This document shows positions 32,601 through 40,477 of a stretch of 64,000 nucleotides of DNA, piece by piece. Made by a program: the position numbers and the translations under genes. Source of the stretch: Methanobacterium sp. PtaB.Bin024. Its GTDB lineage: Archaea > Methanobacteriota > Methanobacteria > Methanobacteriales > Methanobacteriaceae. The stretch is from NCBI GenBank assembly GCA_002067065.1, contig MVPY01000038.1:3155-67154 (forward strand), given 5' to 3'. A model generated the notes under the pieces. That model worked only from the letters and a program-made list of their open reading frames with translations, ran no database searches and had not been told where the DNA came from. Numbering within the stretch: position 1 is the stretch's first letter; each line of letters starts with the position of its first letter.

Positions 32601-33143
32601 ACCATTGAACATCTGGGCGAAGTTGTAAATGGTTTCAATTGGATTAGCCACTTGGTTACTTTCAGCCCATCCTGTGGAAAAACAGACATGGAGTAAGAAT
32701 ACAGGAATTCCATCTTTAAATGGGGCTGTAAAAAGATCACCATAAAATCCTTCCCTCATCTGGTCATTAATCCCCCATATATAATCATCGGACCCCACTA
32801 ATGCAAATGGGGGGCTGGCAATGCCTCCAGCATCATCATAATGTCCTGCTTGATAACCACCATGCCCAGCATATATAACAGCATCTGCACCGTACATACC
32901 CTTTAAAATATTTTCAGTTGTGGCATTATCCCTGTACAAATCTAAAACAGCATATCCTCTCTGTCTGAGATCAGCTGCTAATTGACTGGTCTCCTGATAT
33001 GAGGTTGGGAAATCACCTGCTGAATCTCCAATTATTAAGATATGTGCTTCTGAAACACCAATACTTCCAATTAGGGAAAAAAACAGGATTAATGTTAAAA
33101 AAACAGTTTTTATGTTTATTGTTCCAGTTGCCACACCCCACAC
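29676..33143 (-). CDS. Secreted multidomain protein: clan CD peptidase-like, beta-helix, pseudomurein-binding repeats, SGNH-like
   Basis: A 1155-aa exported protein. A signal peptide (hydrophobic NIKTVFLTLILFFSLIGSI, cut after SEA) leads into a ~230-aa domain with YAGHGGY (His94) and LHVCFSTG (Cys154), the His/Cys dyad order of caspase/gingipain-type clan CD peptidases. Residues ~280-600 are NosD/PbH1 right-handed beta-helix repeats full of NNITGN-like turns. Two pseudomurein-binding blocks follow (MPSFLRLLTTVTQKIY and MPTFLRLLTMVTQKIY, each with a YMDRYMVAPNYSSY half). From about 917 to the end is an SGNH-hydrolase-like domain (FIHHSCGSNW; HPNSTGNQKA). There is no membrane anchor, so it is held by the wall repeats. 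The start is GTG 33143 or 33134. Confidence 0.88.
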   Translation of the reverse strand: MWGVATGTINIKTVFLTLILFFSLIGSIGVSEAHILIIGDSAGDFPTSYQETSQLAADLRQRGYAVLDLYRDNATTENILKGMYGADAVIYAGHGGYQAGHYDDAGGIASPPFALVGSDDYIWGINDQMREGFYGDLFTAPFKDGIPVFLLHVCFSTGWAESNQVANPIETIYNFAQMFNGAGANYYATAWNGAEIIYDFLDGASNFQDANNQNREKITTSTLYNGVQVWRNNNGYAAFIGDWNGVFPSVAQTTAYDESAADAWYHGDRNLVTTLYVDANLGNDSWNGTSATFIGGTTGPMKSITAAINALTSWGIINVASGTYNENLVINKKIILNGSGENTVLTPSNLENPIINITSSGNASVVSGFIINGATTSSAVAISGASGCTVTNNNITGNQIGILVSGSSNTISSNNISDNIRGVYCEGGNNQNIKNNNITQDSTGVTVENSENVAIEDNQITSNTGTGVDIKNSNNTTIKGNNISDNQDGVEISDNSAGNVVDDNTITDNQDSGIEIQQSQNNQIKQNTIHNNVQNGIKLNQSNENSINGNNINGSNVGVDLQNSNYNIITGNTISAKSLLIKSANSLGNTITNNQIIFNIPMVTNAAGEVAVFVEINHRLPDNIIIGGINVSMPSFLRLLTTVTQKIYNNDLTSVDLVSNYRVAVSPRDNQKVGYLSVSSYVSIAGRVQRYMDRYMVAPNYSSYSTLGSYFGYENLIYTYSKIFATYNATKTLPVNVQVVPWSFVENFVGSFGVDETVDAACWVQGYVESNGELPSSVVINGTNFNGAVITTALSMPTFLRLLTMVTQKIYRNDLSVTILAGNYRVAVSPKDNQKVGYLSVSSYVSIAGRVQRYMDRYMVAPNYSSYSTLGSYFGYENLIYTYSKILNTYNTTKTLPANIAVRSWVDIISLQSPSSTVKLTFIHHSCGSNWLADGNGNLGAVLNANNYYVTDTNYGWDAEPDDNLGDNTNTEDWYLWFNDVKMPYVYSNNAETVYTNTITNPGGENEIIMFKSCYPLSEVGSSIDDEKAIYNNLKTYFAAHPDKMFILITPPGEETVSSYQLTSELCNWLVDAENGWLSDYTGKNVYVFDLYCVLSEVNSHHRWNNGQIEHIYASDYDGVSPYHNGDDHPNSTGNQKATEEFITFLDYAYNQWKS
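30486..30679 (-). repeat. 194-bp internal repeat, copy 1 (pseudomurein-binding block)
   Basis: This segment is nearly identical to 30975-31168 within the same gene, 489 bases apart. It encodes the NYRVAVSPKDNQKVGYLSVS to YENLIYTYSKI part of the wall-binding unit. Identity at DNA level is much higher than in the flanking units, pointing to recent duplication or gene conversion. Confidence 0.92.
30975..31168 (-). repeat. 194-bp internal repeat, copy 2 (pseudomurein-binding block)
   Basis: This is the partner of 30486-30679. I count only a few differences over 194 bases (for example TGTAGG/TATACG near one end and CCTTAGG/CCCTAGG near the other). The sequence between the copies has codons ending almost uniformly in T, unlike the rest of the gene. 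Confidence 0.92.
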
Positions 33144-33426
33144 CTAATAGATTTTAACTTTAATAATTATATTCAACTACATTATATATGATTTTATTTA
33201 TTTAATGTGATATTCTTCATAATATCCCCTCCATAAAAAGTGGATTCTAAAAAAATCTGAAAAATTTAATATAATTTCTGATTCTTAAATTCATTCAAAT
33301 ACAATATAACAATTTTCTAAAACCCCTATTTAAAAAAAAATAAGTATTTCAAAGGAAATATATGCAAATGATGTCCATTTATTAAATTTTATGGAATCCT
33401 TGTTATAATTAGGAGTCTGGAGAGTT

Positions 33427-35460
33427 TTAAACTATTATCCTAATTATTTTGAAATATTCCCCATTGTAAATTGTGGTTCCTGAACTAGTCAAAGATTCAA
33501 CAATTTGTGATTGCCCATCCGAGGAACTGCCCATGTTATTTCCAAAACCGCCCTGCAACATGTTTGTATCGTTGTTCATATTTCCAGAAAGCTGCATATT
33601 ATCATTTGTCATGTTTCCTGCAGTATCTGTCATGTTTCCAGGAGGCCCGCCATTAGTAGAGTTCATATTTCCTGAAGGCATACCTGTACTGTTGGTCATG
33701 TTTCCAGGATGTTGATTACCCCTATCCATTTGACCTTGCGCCATGGTTGATCCATCACTACCTGTGCGAATCATATCAAGGGAGTTGGGTAAAAGTGGTG
33801 GTCCATAAGGCAGCAAAAAACTTAAAGAATAATTATTATTTTGATCAGCTCCATTAATTATCCCATTACCACCCGTGCCGCTAATCATGTTGCTCTGGTT
33901 TGTTCCAGATGCTCCTGCTCCTGGTGTTCCAGTTCCAGATGTTGTTGAAGAGTTTCCAGTATCTGATAACGATGATGATTGACCATCCTGTGTACTCACT
34001 GAATAAATAGTGGCATTTTCATAATCCTGAACTTCCTGAACATTTTCAATTACAGTAACATTGTTACCATTTCCAATATCTCCCAAAACATATTCAACCC
34101 AGTATTTAGTCTGGAAATCCGCAGCAAGGATAACAATATTTTGATCGGTCTGGTTTTCAAAAATTGCTTTCATTTCAACCAGCTCATTGTACTCATCTGT
34201 AGTGATAGTAGGCTCTAAACTGTTAAAAGACTCTGAAGCTGTATAATAACATGAAAATGCAAAGATCACTGCAATCAATGCAACTATAACAGTAGTTACT
34301 CGTTTTCTGGAAGGATATTTTACTAACAACTCAGTTTCTATGAATTTCAGTCCCAATGGAATCAGGAGTCCAATAGGCAGGAAGGCCATTAACAGAAATC
34401 GGGATTGGTACTGTGATGAAGGTATAACAACCAGAACAGCCAGGACGGCGGCTAATGAGATGTAAACCCATGATAAAAGAGTGTTTTTACTAATTACAGG
34501 TAAATCAGCGTTAATAATATCTTCTTTTAACCCGCGCCATAGTATGATGATTGATGATGCAACCCCCAGTAAGTAGGGTAAGCTTAAAAATATTATCCCA
34601 GAAACCGGACTGGATACTGATCCTCCCTCTGTTACTGTAGATGAAGAGTTGAAGAAGGACAGAACAGTGCCGTATTTAGTATACATTACTGGATATACCA
34701 TGAAAAGAACTGCTAAAAAGATTAACACCATGAAACCTAACAGTCCTAAAATCTTCAAGTCAAATATGGGTAATTTATGCGTTTTAAATGACTTTAATAG
34801 TATACTGAAAACCAGTAGTGAAAAAAACAGACTAGCAGCCAGTGCTCCAGTGTAAATATGAGTTAACAGATTTAAACATAGTAACAGTACAGTTAGAATT
34901 CCATATTTTTTCCATTGTTTAAGGTCTTCGAACCACCTAATTGCGAAGTACAGGAATAATAATAGAAAGAGAACACCCACCAGGTTTTGCATGAAATTAC
35001 CTAACATGGAAAAATAGTTCACATTTACTGTCACCATAAATGCGCTTAGGAGTGCTGGTATCCTGGATCCGATCCGTATTCCATCTTTTTTCTTAACATA
35101 GCATTCTGTGATAAAGAACGCTGGAAATGCCATTAACGAACCAATAAATGCCATTCCTATTTTCACACCTAAAAATGAGTTTCCTGCTAAAACTACGAAT
35201 GGTGTTAAGAGATAATAAGCTAATGGTGGATCGTTACTCATGGGAAATCCATATTGTAATATATTACGTACCTGAATATCATAAAAAGCACCGTCAATCC
35301 CATAAGAAAGGGAATAACGGGTTAAAACAAACATATCAAGGGCGAAAGAGAATATGAAGATGGCCACTAATATCACTAAATAATAATTCTCTTTAAGATA
35401 GTTGGTGGCTTCACTCCAAGAAAGCCCTCTTATTTTTCTAGAAATTTTGTTTTCATTCAT
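33427..35460 (-). CDS. GT-C type membrane glycosyltransferase-like protein with sequon-rich tail
   Basis: A 677-aa membrane protein. A cytoplasmic N-terminus precedes a first helix (VILVAIFIFSFALDMFVLTR). The first outer loop contains YGIDGAFYDIQVRNILQ, an acidic motif position typical of GT-C/PMT-like enzymes that use lipid-linked sugars. About 11-12 helices follow, to residue ~400. The outer C-terminal region contains a ~190-residue low-complexity stretch rich in Asn, Gly, Met and Ser, with many N-x-T/S sequons (NMT and NST repeated). The very C-terminus, YNGEYFKIIRIIV, is ordered again. The sugar and acceptor are unknown. It neighbours the exported wall-binding protein gene, so surface glycosylation is a reasonable inference. 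Confidence 0.82.
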   Translation of the reverse strand: MNENKISRKIRGLSWSEATNYLKENYYLVILVAIFIFSFALDMFVLTRYSLSYGIDGAFYDIQVRNILQYGFPMSNDPPLAYYLLTPFVVLAGNSFLGVKIGMAFIGSLMAFPAFFITECYVKKKDGIRIGSRIPALLSAFMVTVNVNYFSMLGNFMQNLVGVLFLLLFLYFAIRWFEDLKQWKKYGILTVLLLCLNLLTHIYTGALAASLFFSLLVFSILLKSFKTHKLPIFDLKILGLLGFMVLIFLAVLFMVYPVMYTKYGTVLSFFNSSSTVTEGGSVSSPVSGIIFLSLPYLLGVASSIIILWRGLKEDIINADLPVISKNTLLSWVYISLAAVLAVLVVIPSSQYQSRFLLMAFLPIGLLIPLGLKFIETELLVKYPSRKRVTTVIVALIAVIFAFSCYYTASESFNSLEPTITTDEYNELVEMKAIFENQTDQNIVILAADFQTKYWVEYVLGDIGNGNNVTVIENVQEVQDYENATIYSVSTQDGQSSSLSDTGNSSTTSGTGTPGAGASGTNQSNMISGTGGNGIINGADQNNNYSLSFLLPYGPPLLPNSLDMIRTGSDGSTMAQGQMDRGNQHPGNMTNSTGMPSGNMNSTNGGPPGNMTDTAGNMTNDNMQLSGNMNNDTNMLQGGFGNNMGSSSDGQSQIVESLTSSGTTIYNGEYFKIIRIIV

Positions 35461-35565
35461 AAAAATACCTAAAAATTGTTATTTAATCCTTCTTTAGAAA
35501 TAAATTGTTTGAATCTTTAAAAACGTATTTTATACTCTGATGAGATTTATGTTCTGATAAGTTTT

Positions 35566-35633
35566 AAGGGCTCTAAGCCTTTTAACGTATGAAGCGATTT
35601 TTTTCCAAGTGATAAAATAAGCTTAGAGCCCTT
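35566..35633. terminator. 13-bp inverted repeat between two membrane/export genes
   Basis: AAGGGCTCTAAGC (35566-35578) and GCTTAGAGCCCTT (35621-35633) are perfect inverse complements, separated by 42 bases. The element lies downstream of the BPL_N gene (stop 35654) and upstream of the GT-C gene (start 35460), both on the minus strand. It could be a transcription terminator or processing hairpin, or a pair of protein-binding sites. No T-run adjoins it on the minus strand. Confidence 0.6.
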
Positions 35634-35653
35634 TATAACCAATTAAATGGTTA

Positions 35654-36424
35654 TCATGATTTGTTAATTGACCATAAGATCATTTTAGTCAGTAGTTCTG
35701 TATCTTGGGGATCCATTTCAGGGTGGGAACCACATAAGATCACCCTCCCTGAGCCATAATTTTCACCCATGATTGCGGAATAATCTTGATAGCCGGTTTT
35801 GTTATCTGCATAACAAGCAAATGAATAAACATCTGAACTGGTAGAATACATTGCAGGACCATTCTGATGATGTAGATTTAAGGTAGACTCATCAGACAGC
35901 ACACTTCCAGAGGATGTGGTTGAGATAGATAGCAAACCTTCATAATTCACATTTTTAGCATTTACACCTGATGCGAGTCCCCATCCGGAATAAAGTCCAT
36001 CAATACTGTTAGAAGCAGAATATGCTCCTGCACATATACCCAGATATCCATTACCACTGTTTACGAATTGCTTAATGGCATCAGCATCAATATTGTTGCT
36101 GTTAAGATAGGTTTCAGTGCTTCCTCCCGGCATTATCAAGACATCATATGACGATAATGTGTTTGAGTTGATTGTGCCGGTAGTATCATATTCAAAGTAG
36201 TAACCTGGTGTGAGATTCATATTATTGCTTTCATCGATACAGGCCTTTATCCCTGCAACGCTTTCCTCCATTGAACCATCACCACTGTAGATCAAAACTT
36301 TAACCACCGTAACACCGTTTGAAATATCATTAGCATTTACATCATTCTCATAATCCTGGTAAGCACTCACCAAACTTGTGGCAGATATTATCAGGATAAC
36401 AATGAATGCTGATAAGTATATCAC
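35654..36424 (-). CDS. Exported BPL_N / glutamine-amidotransferase-like protein
   Basis: A signal peptide (IYLSAFIVILIISATSLVSA) precedes a 230-aa class I amidotransferase-fold domain of the BPL_N type: VLIYSGDGSMEESVAGIKAC, VLIMPGGSTETYL, the nucleophile elbow YLGICAGAYSASNS (Cys) and GSHPEMDP at the C-terminus. The related domain precedes biotin ligase in eukaryotes, but here it is alone and outside the cell. Hydrolase or peptidase activity is possible because the Cys is kept. The start is GTG 36424; no strong ribosome site was seen. Function is unknown. Confidence 0.82.
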   Translation of the reverse strand: MIYLSAFIVILIISATSLVSAYQDYENDVNANDISNGVTVVKVLIYSGDGSMEESVAGIKACIDESNNMNLTPGYYFEYDTTGTINSNTLSSYDVLIMPGGSTETYLNSNNIDADAIKQFVNSGNGYLGICAGAYSASNSIDGLYSGWGLASGVNAKNVNYEGLLSISTTSSGSVLSDESTLNLHHQNGPAMYSTSSDVYSFACYADNKTGYQDYSAIMGENYGSGRVILCGSHPEMDPQDTELLTKMILWSINKS

Positions 36425-36558
36425 TTTTTTGGGTATGAAAACCCCTTTTATGATAATTCCTTTTATTTAAAACCCTCCGGCATTAAATATGCCATTTGAT
36501 GTTTATTTTCTTAAATTACTAGATAAAAGTAGTTTTTCCCAGATTTAGCCGAAGTTTT

Positions 36559-36593
36559 ACCAGTTAAGTACAATTTTCACCAGTTAAGTACAA
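36559..36593. promoter_or_regulatory. Direct repeats with 20-bp period upstream of the BPL_N gene
   Basis: ACCAGTTAAGTACAA occurs at 36559-36573 and again at 36579-36593, exactly two helical turns apart. TATACCCA follows twice just after (about 36596-36615). The position is 135-190 bases upstream of the GTG start at 36424. This arrangement suggests tandem binding sites for a regulator. The rest of the 426-base gap 36425-36850 is AT-rich with nothing else that I can support. Confidence 0.5.
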
Positions 36594-36850
36594 ATTATAC
36601 CCAGTTTATACCCAATTCTAAAAAAAAAATCTACTAAAAAAAACCAAAATTATGGCAAACAAAGAAAAAAATGGAATATCAGACTGAAAACCAACATTAA
36701 ACATATTTTAAGAAATTTCTGCCAAAATATATAATTAAAATAGCAATATGGGAAAATAAAAAGGAATCTATAAAAAAAGAGGGAATAAGTTATATGGTGT
36801 GGTCTGTGGTGTGTGGTTGAAAGCCCTCAGTAGGAATTTCAACTGATTTT

Positions 36851-37150
36851 TTATTTCCAGCTTATCTTTAAAAGTGCGGATAGGGCAATCAACTGACTTA
36901 CATTAATAAGGAATAAAGCATAATCTTTTCCCTGTTCTTGTGTAAAAGACCCTGGTGGCAGGGGTGGTGCCAAAAAACCCATGGAAAGAATGTTCTGTAC
37001 AAGTAAGAAAGTTCCAAATATCAGAAGACCAAGGGTATATTCAGATTTCCACTTGACATAATTCTTCCAGTAAACTGAAAGTAATACCACTATAATCGAT
37101 ATATTAGCTAAAGCCACTGCCATGCCCACATATTTTAGCACTTTATCCAC
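36851..37150 (-). CDS. Small three-helix membrane protein, 99 aa
   Basis: Three hydrophobic segments: about residues 7-28 (VGMAVALANISIIVVLLSVY), 38-60 (LGLLIFGTFLLVQNILSMGF) and 80-96 (LFLINVSQLIALSALLKISW). A proline-rich loop, APPLPPGSFTQEQGKDY, lies between the second and third. The start is GTG 37150, 9 bases after the stop of the winged-helix gene, so the two are one operon. Such small membrane proteins paired with ArsR-like regulators are frequent in methanogens; the role is unknown. Confidence 0.75.
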   Translation of the reverse strand: MDKVLKYVGMAVALANISIIVVLLSVYWKNYVKWKSEYTLGLLIFGTFLLVQNILSMGFLAPPLPPGSFTQEQGKDYALFLINVSQLIALSALLKISWK

Positions 37151-37159
37151 TCCATATCC

Positions 37160-37444
37160 CTATTCCTGTTTAGATTCCTTCCATATCCTTTTAAATGAAT
37201 CGAAGTTTTTCTCCATAGTATCAGAAAGCATGTAAACTGTTCCGTATTGCCCTTCCCCACAAGTAATTACAATGTTATTTTTGGCCAAAACATTCAGATG
37301 ATGTTTTACTGTCTTATAGTCCAATCCAAGAGTTTTAGCAAGCTGATTTGCATTATATGGACGGTTATTCAGTTCATTGATAAGTTTGGCACGGTTAATC
37401 CCGCCTCTTGTTCCTGCTATCAACCACCAGAGTAAACCTTCCAT
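37160..37444 (-). CDS. Winged-helix transcriptional regulator (ArsR-like)
   Basis: A 94-aa protein, essentially one winged helix: TRGGINRAKLINELNNRPYN, the recognition-helix region ANQLAKTLGLDYKTVKHHLN, then VLAKNNIVITCGEGQYGTVY as wing. The family regulates genes nearby, often in response to metals or redox. GTGAT lies four bases before ATG 37444. It forms an operon with the small membrane protein downstream. The 20-bp-spaced repeats at 36559-36593 are a candidate target. Confidence 0.87.
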   Translation of the reverse strand: MEGLLWWLIAGTRGGINRAKLINELNNRPYNANQLAKTLGLDYKTVKHHLNVLAKNNIVITCGEGQYGTVYMLSDTMEKNFDSFKRIWKESKQE

Positions 37445-37627
37445 ATATATCACATTTCATTCCATATTAATCTGTGAAAAAATTCATGACTCCTGACTCT
37501 ATTACAATAAATGATTATATAATCAAAGGATTTATACTATTTAAATTTACCAGAAATCACAAGGGTTCACACTACTACCAAATTTTGAATTTTTCCATAT
37601 CTATTTTAATTAATGCCCTACATTTAC

Positions 37628-38782
37628 TTAATCTATGTTAACATCTAACAGGTCTTCTGAGTGAAGTGGATTGTACCATTTTTGGGCGATAAATGTGGGT
37701 ATAACTGTACTGATGATAAGGACTCCTGTGAGGATGGAGTACTGCATTTGGTTTAAATAACCGGCAGAAAGACCGAACAAGCAAGCTATAAGTCCAAAGG
37801 TAAGGCCCGTGCTGAGAAGTAGGGTTGTATAAGTCCGGTCAGCTTCAACATATCTGCGGGCGAAGATGTAAATTCCTGCCATTTTACTCAATTGTCTTGT
37901 TGCAAGTAGGACAACAAACAATGGAATATTAGCAAGTATAAAGTATAAAGATAATTTCATTCCACCTATTATAAAAAAGATGGGAGTGATGAAGGCAAAT
38001 GCCACTGTCTTCATTCTTTTTTTAACTTCTATGCTCTGCGTAGTTTCTACCAAACGCCGTGACATTGAAAGTCCCAATATAAATGCTGGTAAAATGGCCT
38101 GAGTACCTCCCAATTGGGCGAAAACCATGAAAATCAACAACAACATGAATATATATTTGATTTCAGGCTCAATAACCTTGTTCTGGAAACGTTCATTGTC
38201 GAAGATAAGATGTGAGAACTTGGTTGCAAGTACAATGACTAAAACAGAGATAATATAAAATAGAAGAGTGTACAATGTGGGTTTAAAGAATAAAACACTT
38301 AGTGCCAGAGCTGTAGCTAAATTGGTGATGAATGTGGCTGCCATTATCCTCTTCCCTGCAGCAGTTGTCAACAGGTTATTCTCCACTAATACAAAATAAA
38401 CCACAGCCACTGCTGTTTCAGAAAGAGCTGCACCTGCCAGAAGTGACGCCATATAACTCCAACCATCAAAAAAGTAGGTTAATATGAAAACAGTGAAAAA
38501 TGGGAGGAAAAAAGATGCCAAACCAATGGAAAGGCTTTCCCTCAGATTATTTTTCATGAGAATGACATCTGTTTCAGCACCAGCAAGGAAAGTAAGGAAG
38601 ATTCCGCCAAAAGTGGAGAGGAAAATCATCCAGTCCTGGATGTTAATAAGATTCAAATTCCCTGCAATAACTCCAAAGACTATTTCAACTATAGCAACAG
38701 ATATTCCAAATCGTAAAGATATGAGACTTGCTAAAAGAACAATTATTCCCAGAAAAACTAGGCTTAAATCCACGTAAAACAT
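37628..38782 (-). CDS. Kef-type Na+/H+ (or K+/H+) antiporter
   Basis: A 384-aa protein with 11-12 membrane helices and the CPA2 antiporter pattern: LISLRFGISVAIVEIVFGVI, TFGGIFLTFLAGAETDV, and GAALSETAVAVVYFVLVENN in the core helix that normally holds the ion-binding acidic residues. There is no C-terminal TrkA-N or TrkA-C domain, so it is a minimal, unregulated form. It exchanges monovalent cations with protons, for pH or sodium balance. It stands alone. The 174-base gap upstream holds only AT-rich sequence. Confidence 0.92.
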   Translation of the reverse strand: MFYVDLSLVFLGIIVLLASLISLRFGISVAIVEIVFGVIAGNLNLINIQDWMIFLSTFGGIFLTFLAGAETDVILMKNNLRESLSIGLASFFLPFFTVFILTYFFDGWSYMASLLAGAALSETAVAVVYFVLVENNLLTTAAGKRIMAATFITNLATALALSVLFFKPTLYTLLFYIISVLVIVLATKFSHLIFDNERFQNKVIEPEIKYIFMLLLIFMVFAQLGGTQAILPAFILGLSMSRRLVETTQSIEVKKRMKTVAFAFITPIFFIIGGMKLSLYFILANIPLFVVLLATRQLSKMAGIYIFARRYVEADRTYTTLLLSTGLTFGLIACLFGLSAGYLNQMQYSILTGVLIISTVIPTFIAQKWYNPLHSEDLLDVNID

Positions 38783-38951
38783 ATTTCAATCACAATATTT
38801 AGTTTTAGAATTTGACTATTTTAATCTTTAGTTTTATTTAATCTTTAGTTTTTAAAAAAAATCATGAATTACCCCTAAAAAGTCCATCTTAATCACTTTC
38901 AAAGCATATTGATCGTTTTTAAAATAGAATCAAGAGAAAATTAATTGTTTA

Positions 38952-40370
38952 TCATTCTTTTTGTTCTTCAAAAATAAGAGTGAAAGCTGTCCCTTGACTC
39001 CGATCGAGTTCCAATTCACCATCAATTTGTGAAGTTAAGTTATTCACCAGTTGTAATCCCAATGAACTGGTATTTTTATAATCCAAATCTTTTGGGAAAC
39101 CAATTCCATTATCAGCAATCTTTAAAACAATTTCCCCATTTTCATGGTATAACTCTACGTTGACATGTCCACTTTCATCACCAGGGAAGGCGTGTTTCAT
39201 ACTATTTGTCACTAATTCATTCACAATAAGCCCTAACGGAACAACAGTATTAATATCAATCTTCAGATCCTCAACATCAACATCTAGTTTAACACGGCTG
39301 GGATCAGATATCATAGTGCGGTAGAGATCGTTTGCAAGACTTCGGATGTAGTCCCCCAGATCTATTTTTTTAAGGTCTGTAGACTGATACAGTCTTTCAT
39401 GTATCATGGCCATGGATTTAGTCCGGTTCTGACTTTCCTTGAAAACATCAAGCGCTGCCTTATCCTTAATATAATGTGATTGTAGACTCAGTAAGCTGGA
39501 GATTATCATCAGGTTATTTTTAACCCGGTGGTGGATCTCCTTAAGTAACATCTCTTTTTCATCTAAAGATTTAGCTAAAGCATCTTCAGCAATTTTGTGT
39601 TCTGTTATATCCTGATTAACCCCCCGAGTCCCTATTTTTCGACCATTTTCATCGAACATTACTTTAAAACGCACGATTATGAATCTTCTTTCACCATCGG
39701 CACGTATTATTCCGTGTCGAACTGTGCTGAAAAAACTTGGATCTTCAGCTTCAAAGGTTTTTTTAAGTTCCCTTTCCATTAATTCATATGCACTGGGATC
39801 TACGAAACGCTCAACATATTCCTGGGCTGACATTAAGTTACCACCCACCTCTTCAGCACTGGTACCGTAGAGTGCATAAAACTGATCATCAAAGGTGAAA
39901 AGATCCTTTTCAGTATTATATTCCCAGTAAACCATTTTGGCCATGTCCATGCCAATTTTCAGACGATTTTCACTCCATTTAAGCTCATTTTCTGCAGTTT
40001 TTTTGCTGAGAGCCATTTGGATAGCAAATTTGAGTTCAATTTTTTCATATGGCTTGACTAGATAACCATAAGGCTGAGTTTCAACCGCCATTCTAACTAA
40101 AGATTCATCGGAATGAACTGTGGAAAATATAACAGGTATGCCAATCTCTTTAATCTTAGAAGCAGCTTCAATACCATCCATATCTCCTTCAAGAACAATA
40201 TCCATCAAAACAAGATCAGGTCTAATATCAGATACCTTTTCTATAGCTTCTTCACCACTGGAAGCAACGTAAGGAACTTCATAACCAAAAGATTCCAATG
40301 TGCGCTTAATATCCATTGCTTCTGTGTTTCCATCTACCATTACAATTTTAATATCTTTCACATAAATCAA
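38952..40370 (-). CDS. Hybrid sensor: receiver, PAS and HisKA_2-type histidine kinase
   Basis: A 472-aa soluble protein. Residues ~8-120 are a response-regulator receiver with phospho-acceptor Asp57 (LVLMDIVL) and the GYLVKPYEK lysine. About 140-260 is a PAS domain with a PAC end (FKVMFDENGRKIGTRGVNQD). Then comes a HisKA_2 dimerisation helix EIHHRVKNNLMIISSLLSLQ with the phospho-histidine, and an HATPase (IVNELVTNSMKHAFP; NGIGFP). This receiver-first layout is common in Methanobacterium and suggests phosphorelay input. No membrane segment and no adjacent response regulator. The ORF can begin at TTG 40370 or GTG 40361. Confidence 0.92.
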   Translation of the reverse strand: MIYVKDIKIVMVDGNTEAMDIKRTLESFGYEVPYVASSGEEAIEKVSDIRPDLVLMDIVLEGDMDGIEAASKIKEIGIPVIFSTVHSDESLVRMAVETQPYGYLVKPYEKIELKFAIQMALSKKTAENELKWSENRLKIGMDMAKMVYWEYNTEKDLFTFDDQFYALYGTSAEEVGGNLMSAQEYVERFVDPSAYELMERELKKTFEAEDPSFFSTVRHGIIRADGERRFIIVRFKVMFDENGRKIGTRGVNQDITEHKIAEDALAKSLDEKEMLLKEIHHRVKNNLMIISSLLSLQSHYIKDKAALDVFKESQNRTKSMAMIHERLYQSTDLKKIDLGDYIRSLANDLYRTMISDPSRVKLDVDVEDLKIDINTVVPLGLIVNELVTNSMKHAFPGDESGHVNVELYHENGEIVLKIADNGIGFPKDLDYKNTSSLGLQLVNNLTSQIDGELELDRSQGTAFTLIFEEQKE

Positions 40371-40477
40371 CTAAACAACAGTAGGCTAAACTGTTCTTTA
40401 TTGTTTGAGCCATTTCCCTGTACATATTTGAGTAGGAGACATGTATAAAGCTTAGGGTGTTAACTTTTCAATATTAC

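Noticed and set aside
30092..32743. Several 60-80-codon frames overlapping the 1155-aa surface protein gene
   Set aside because: They are shadow frames of the repeat-rich coding sequence without ribosome-binding sites.
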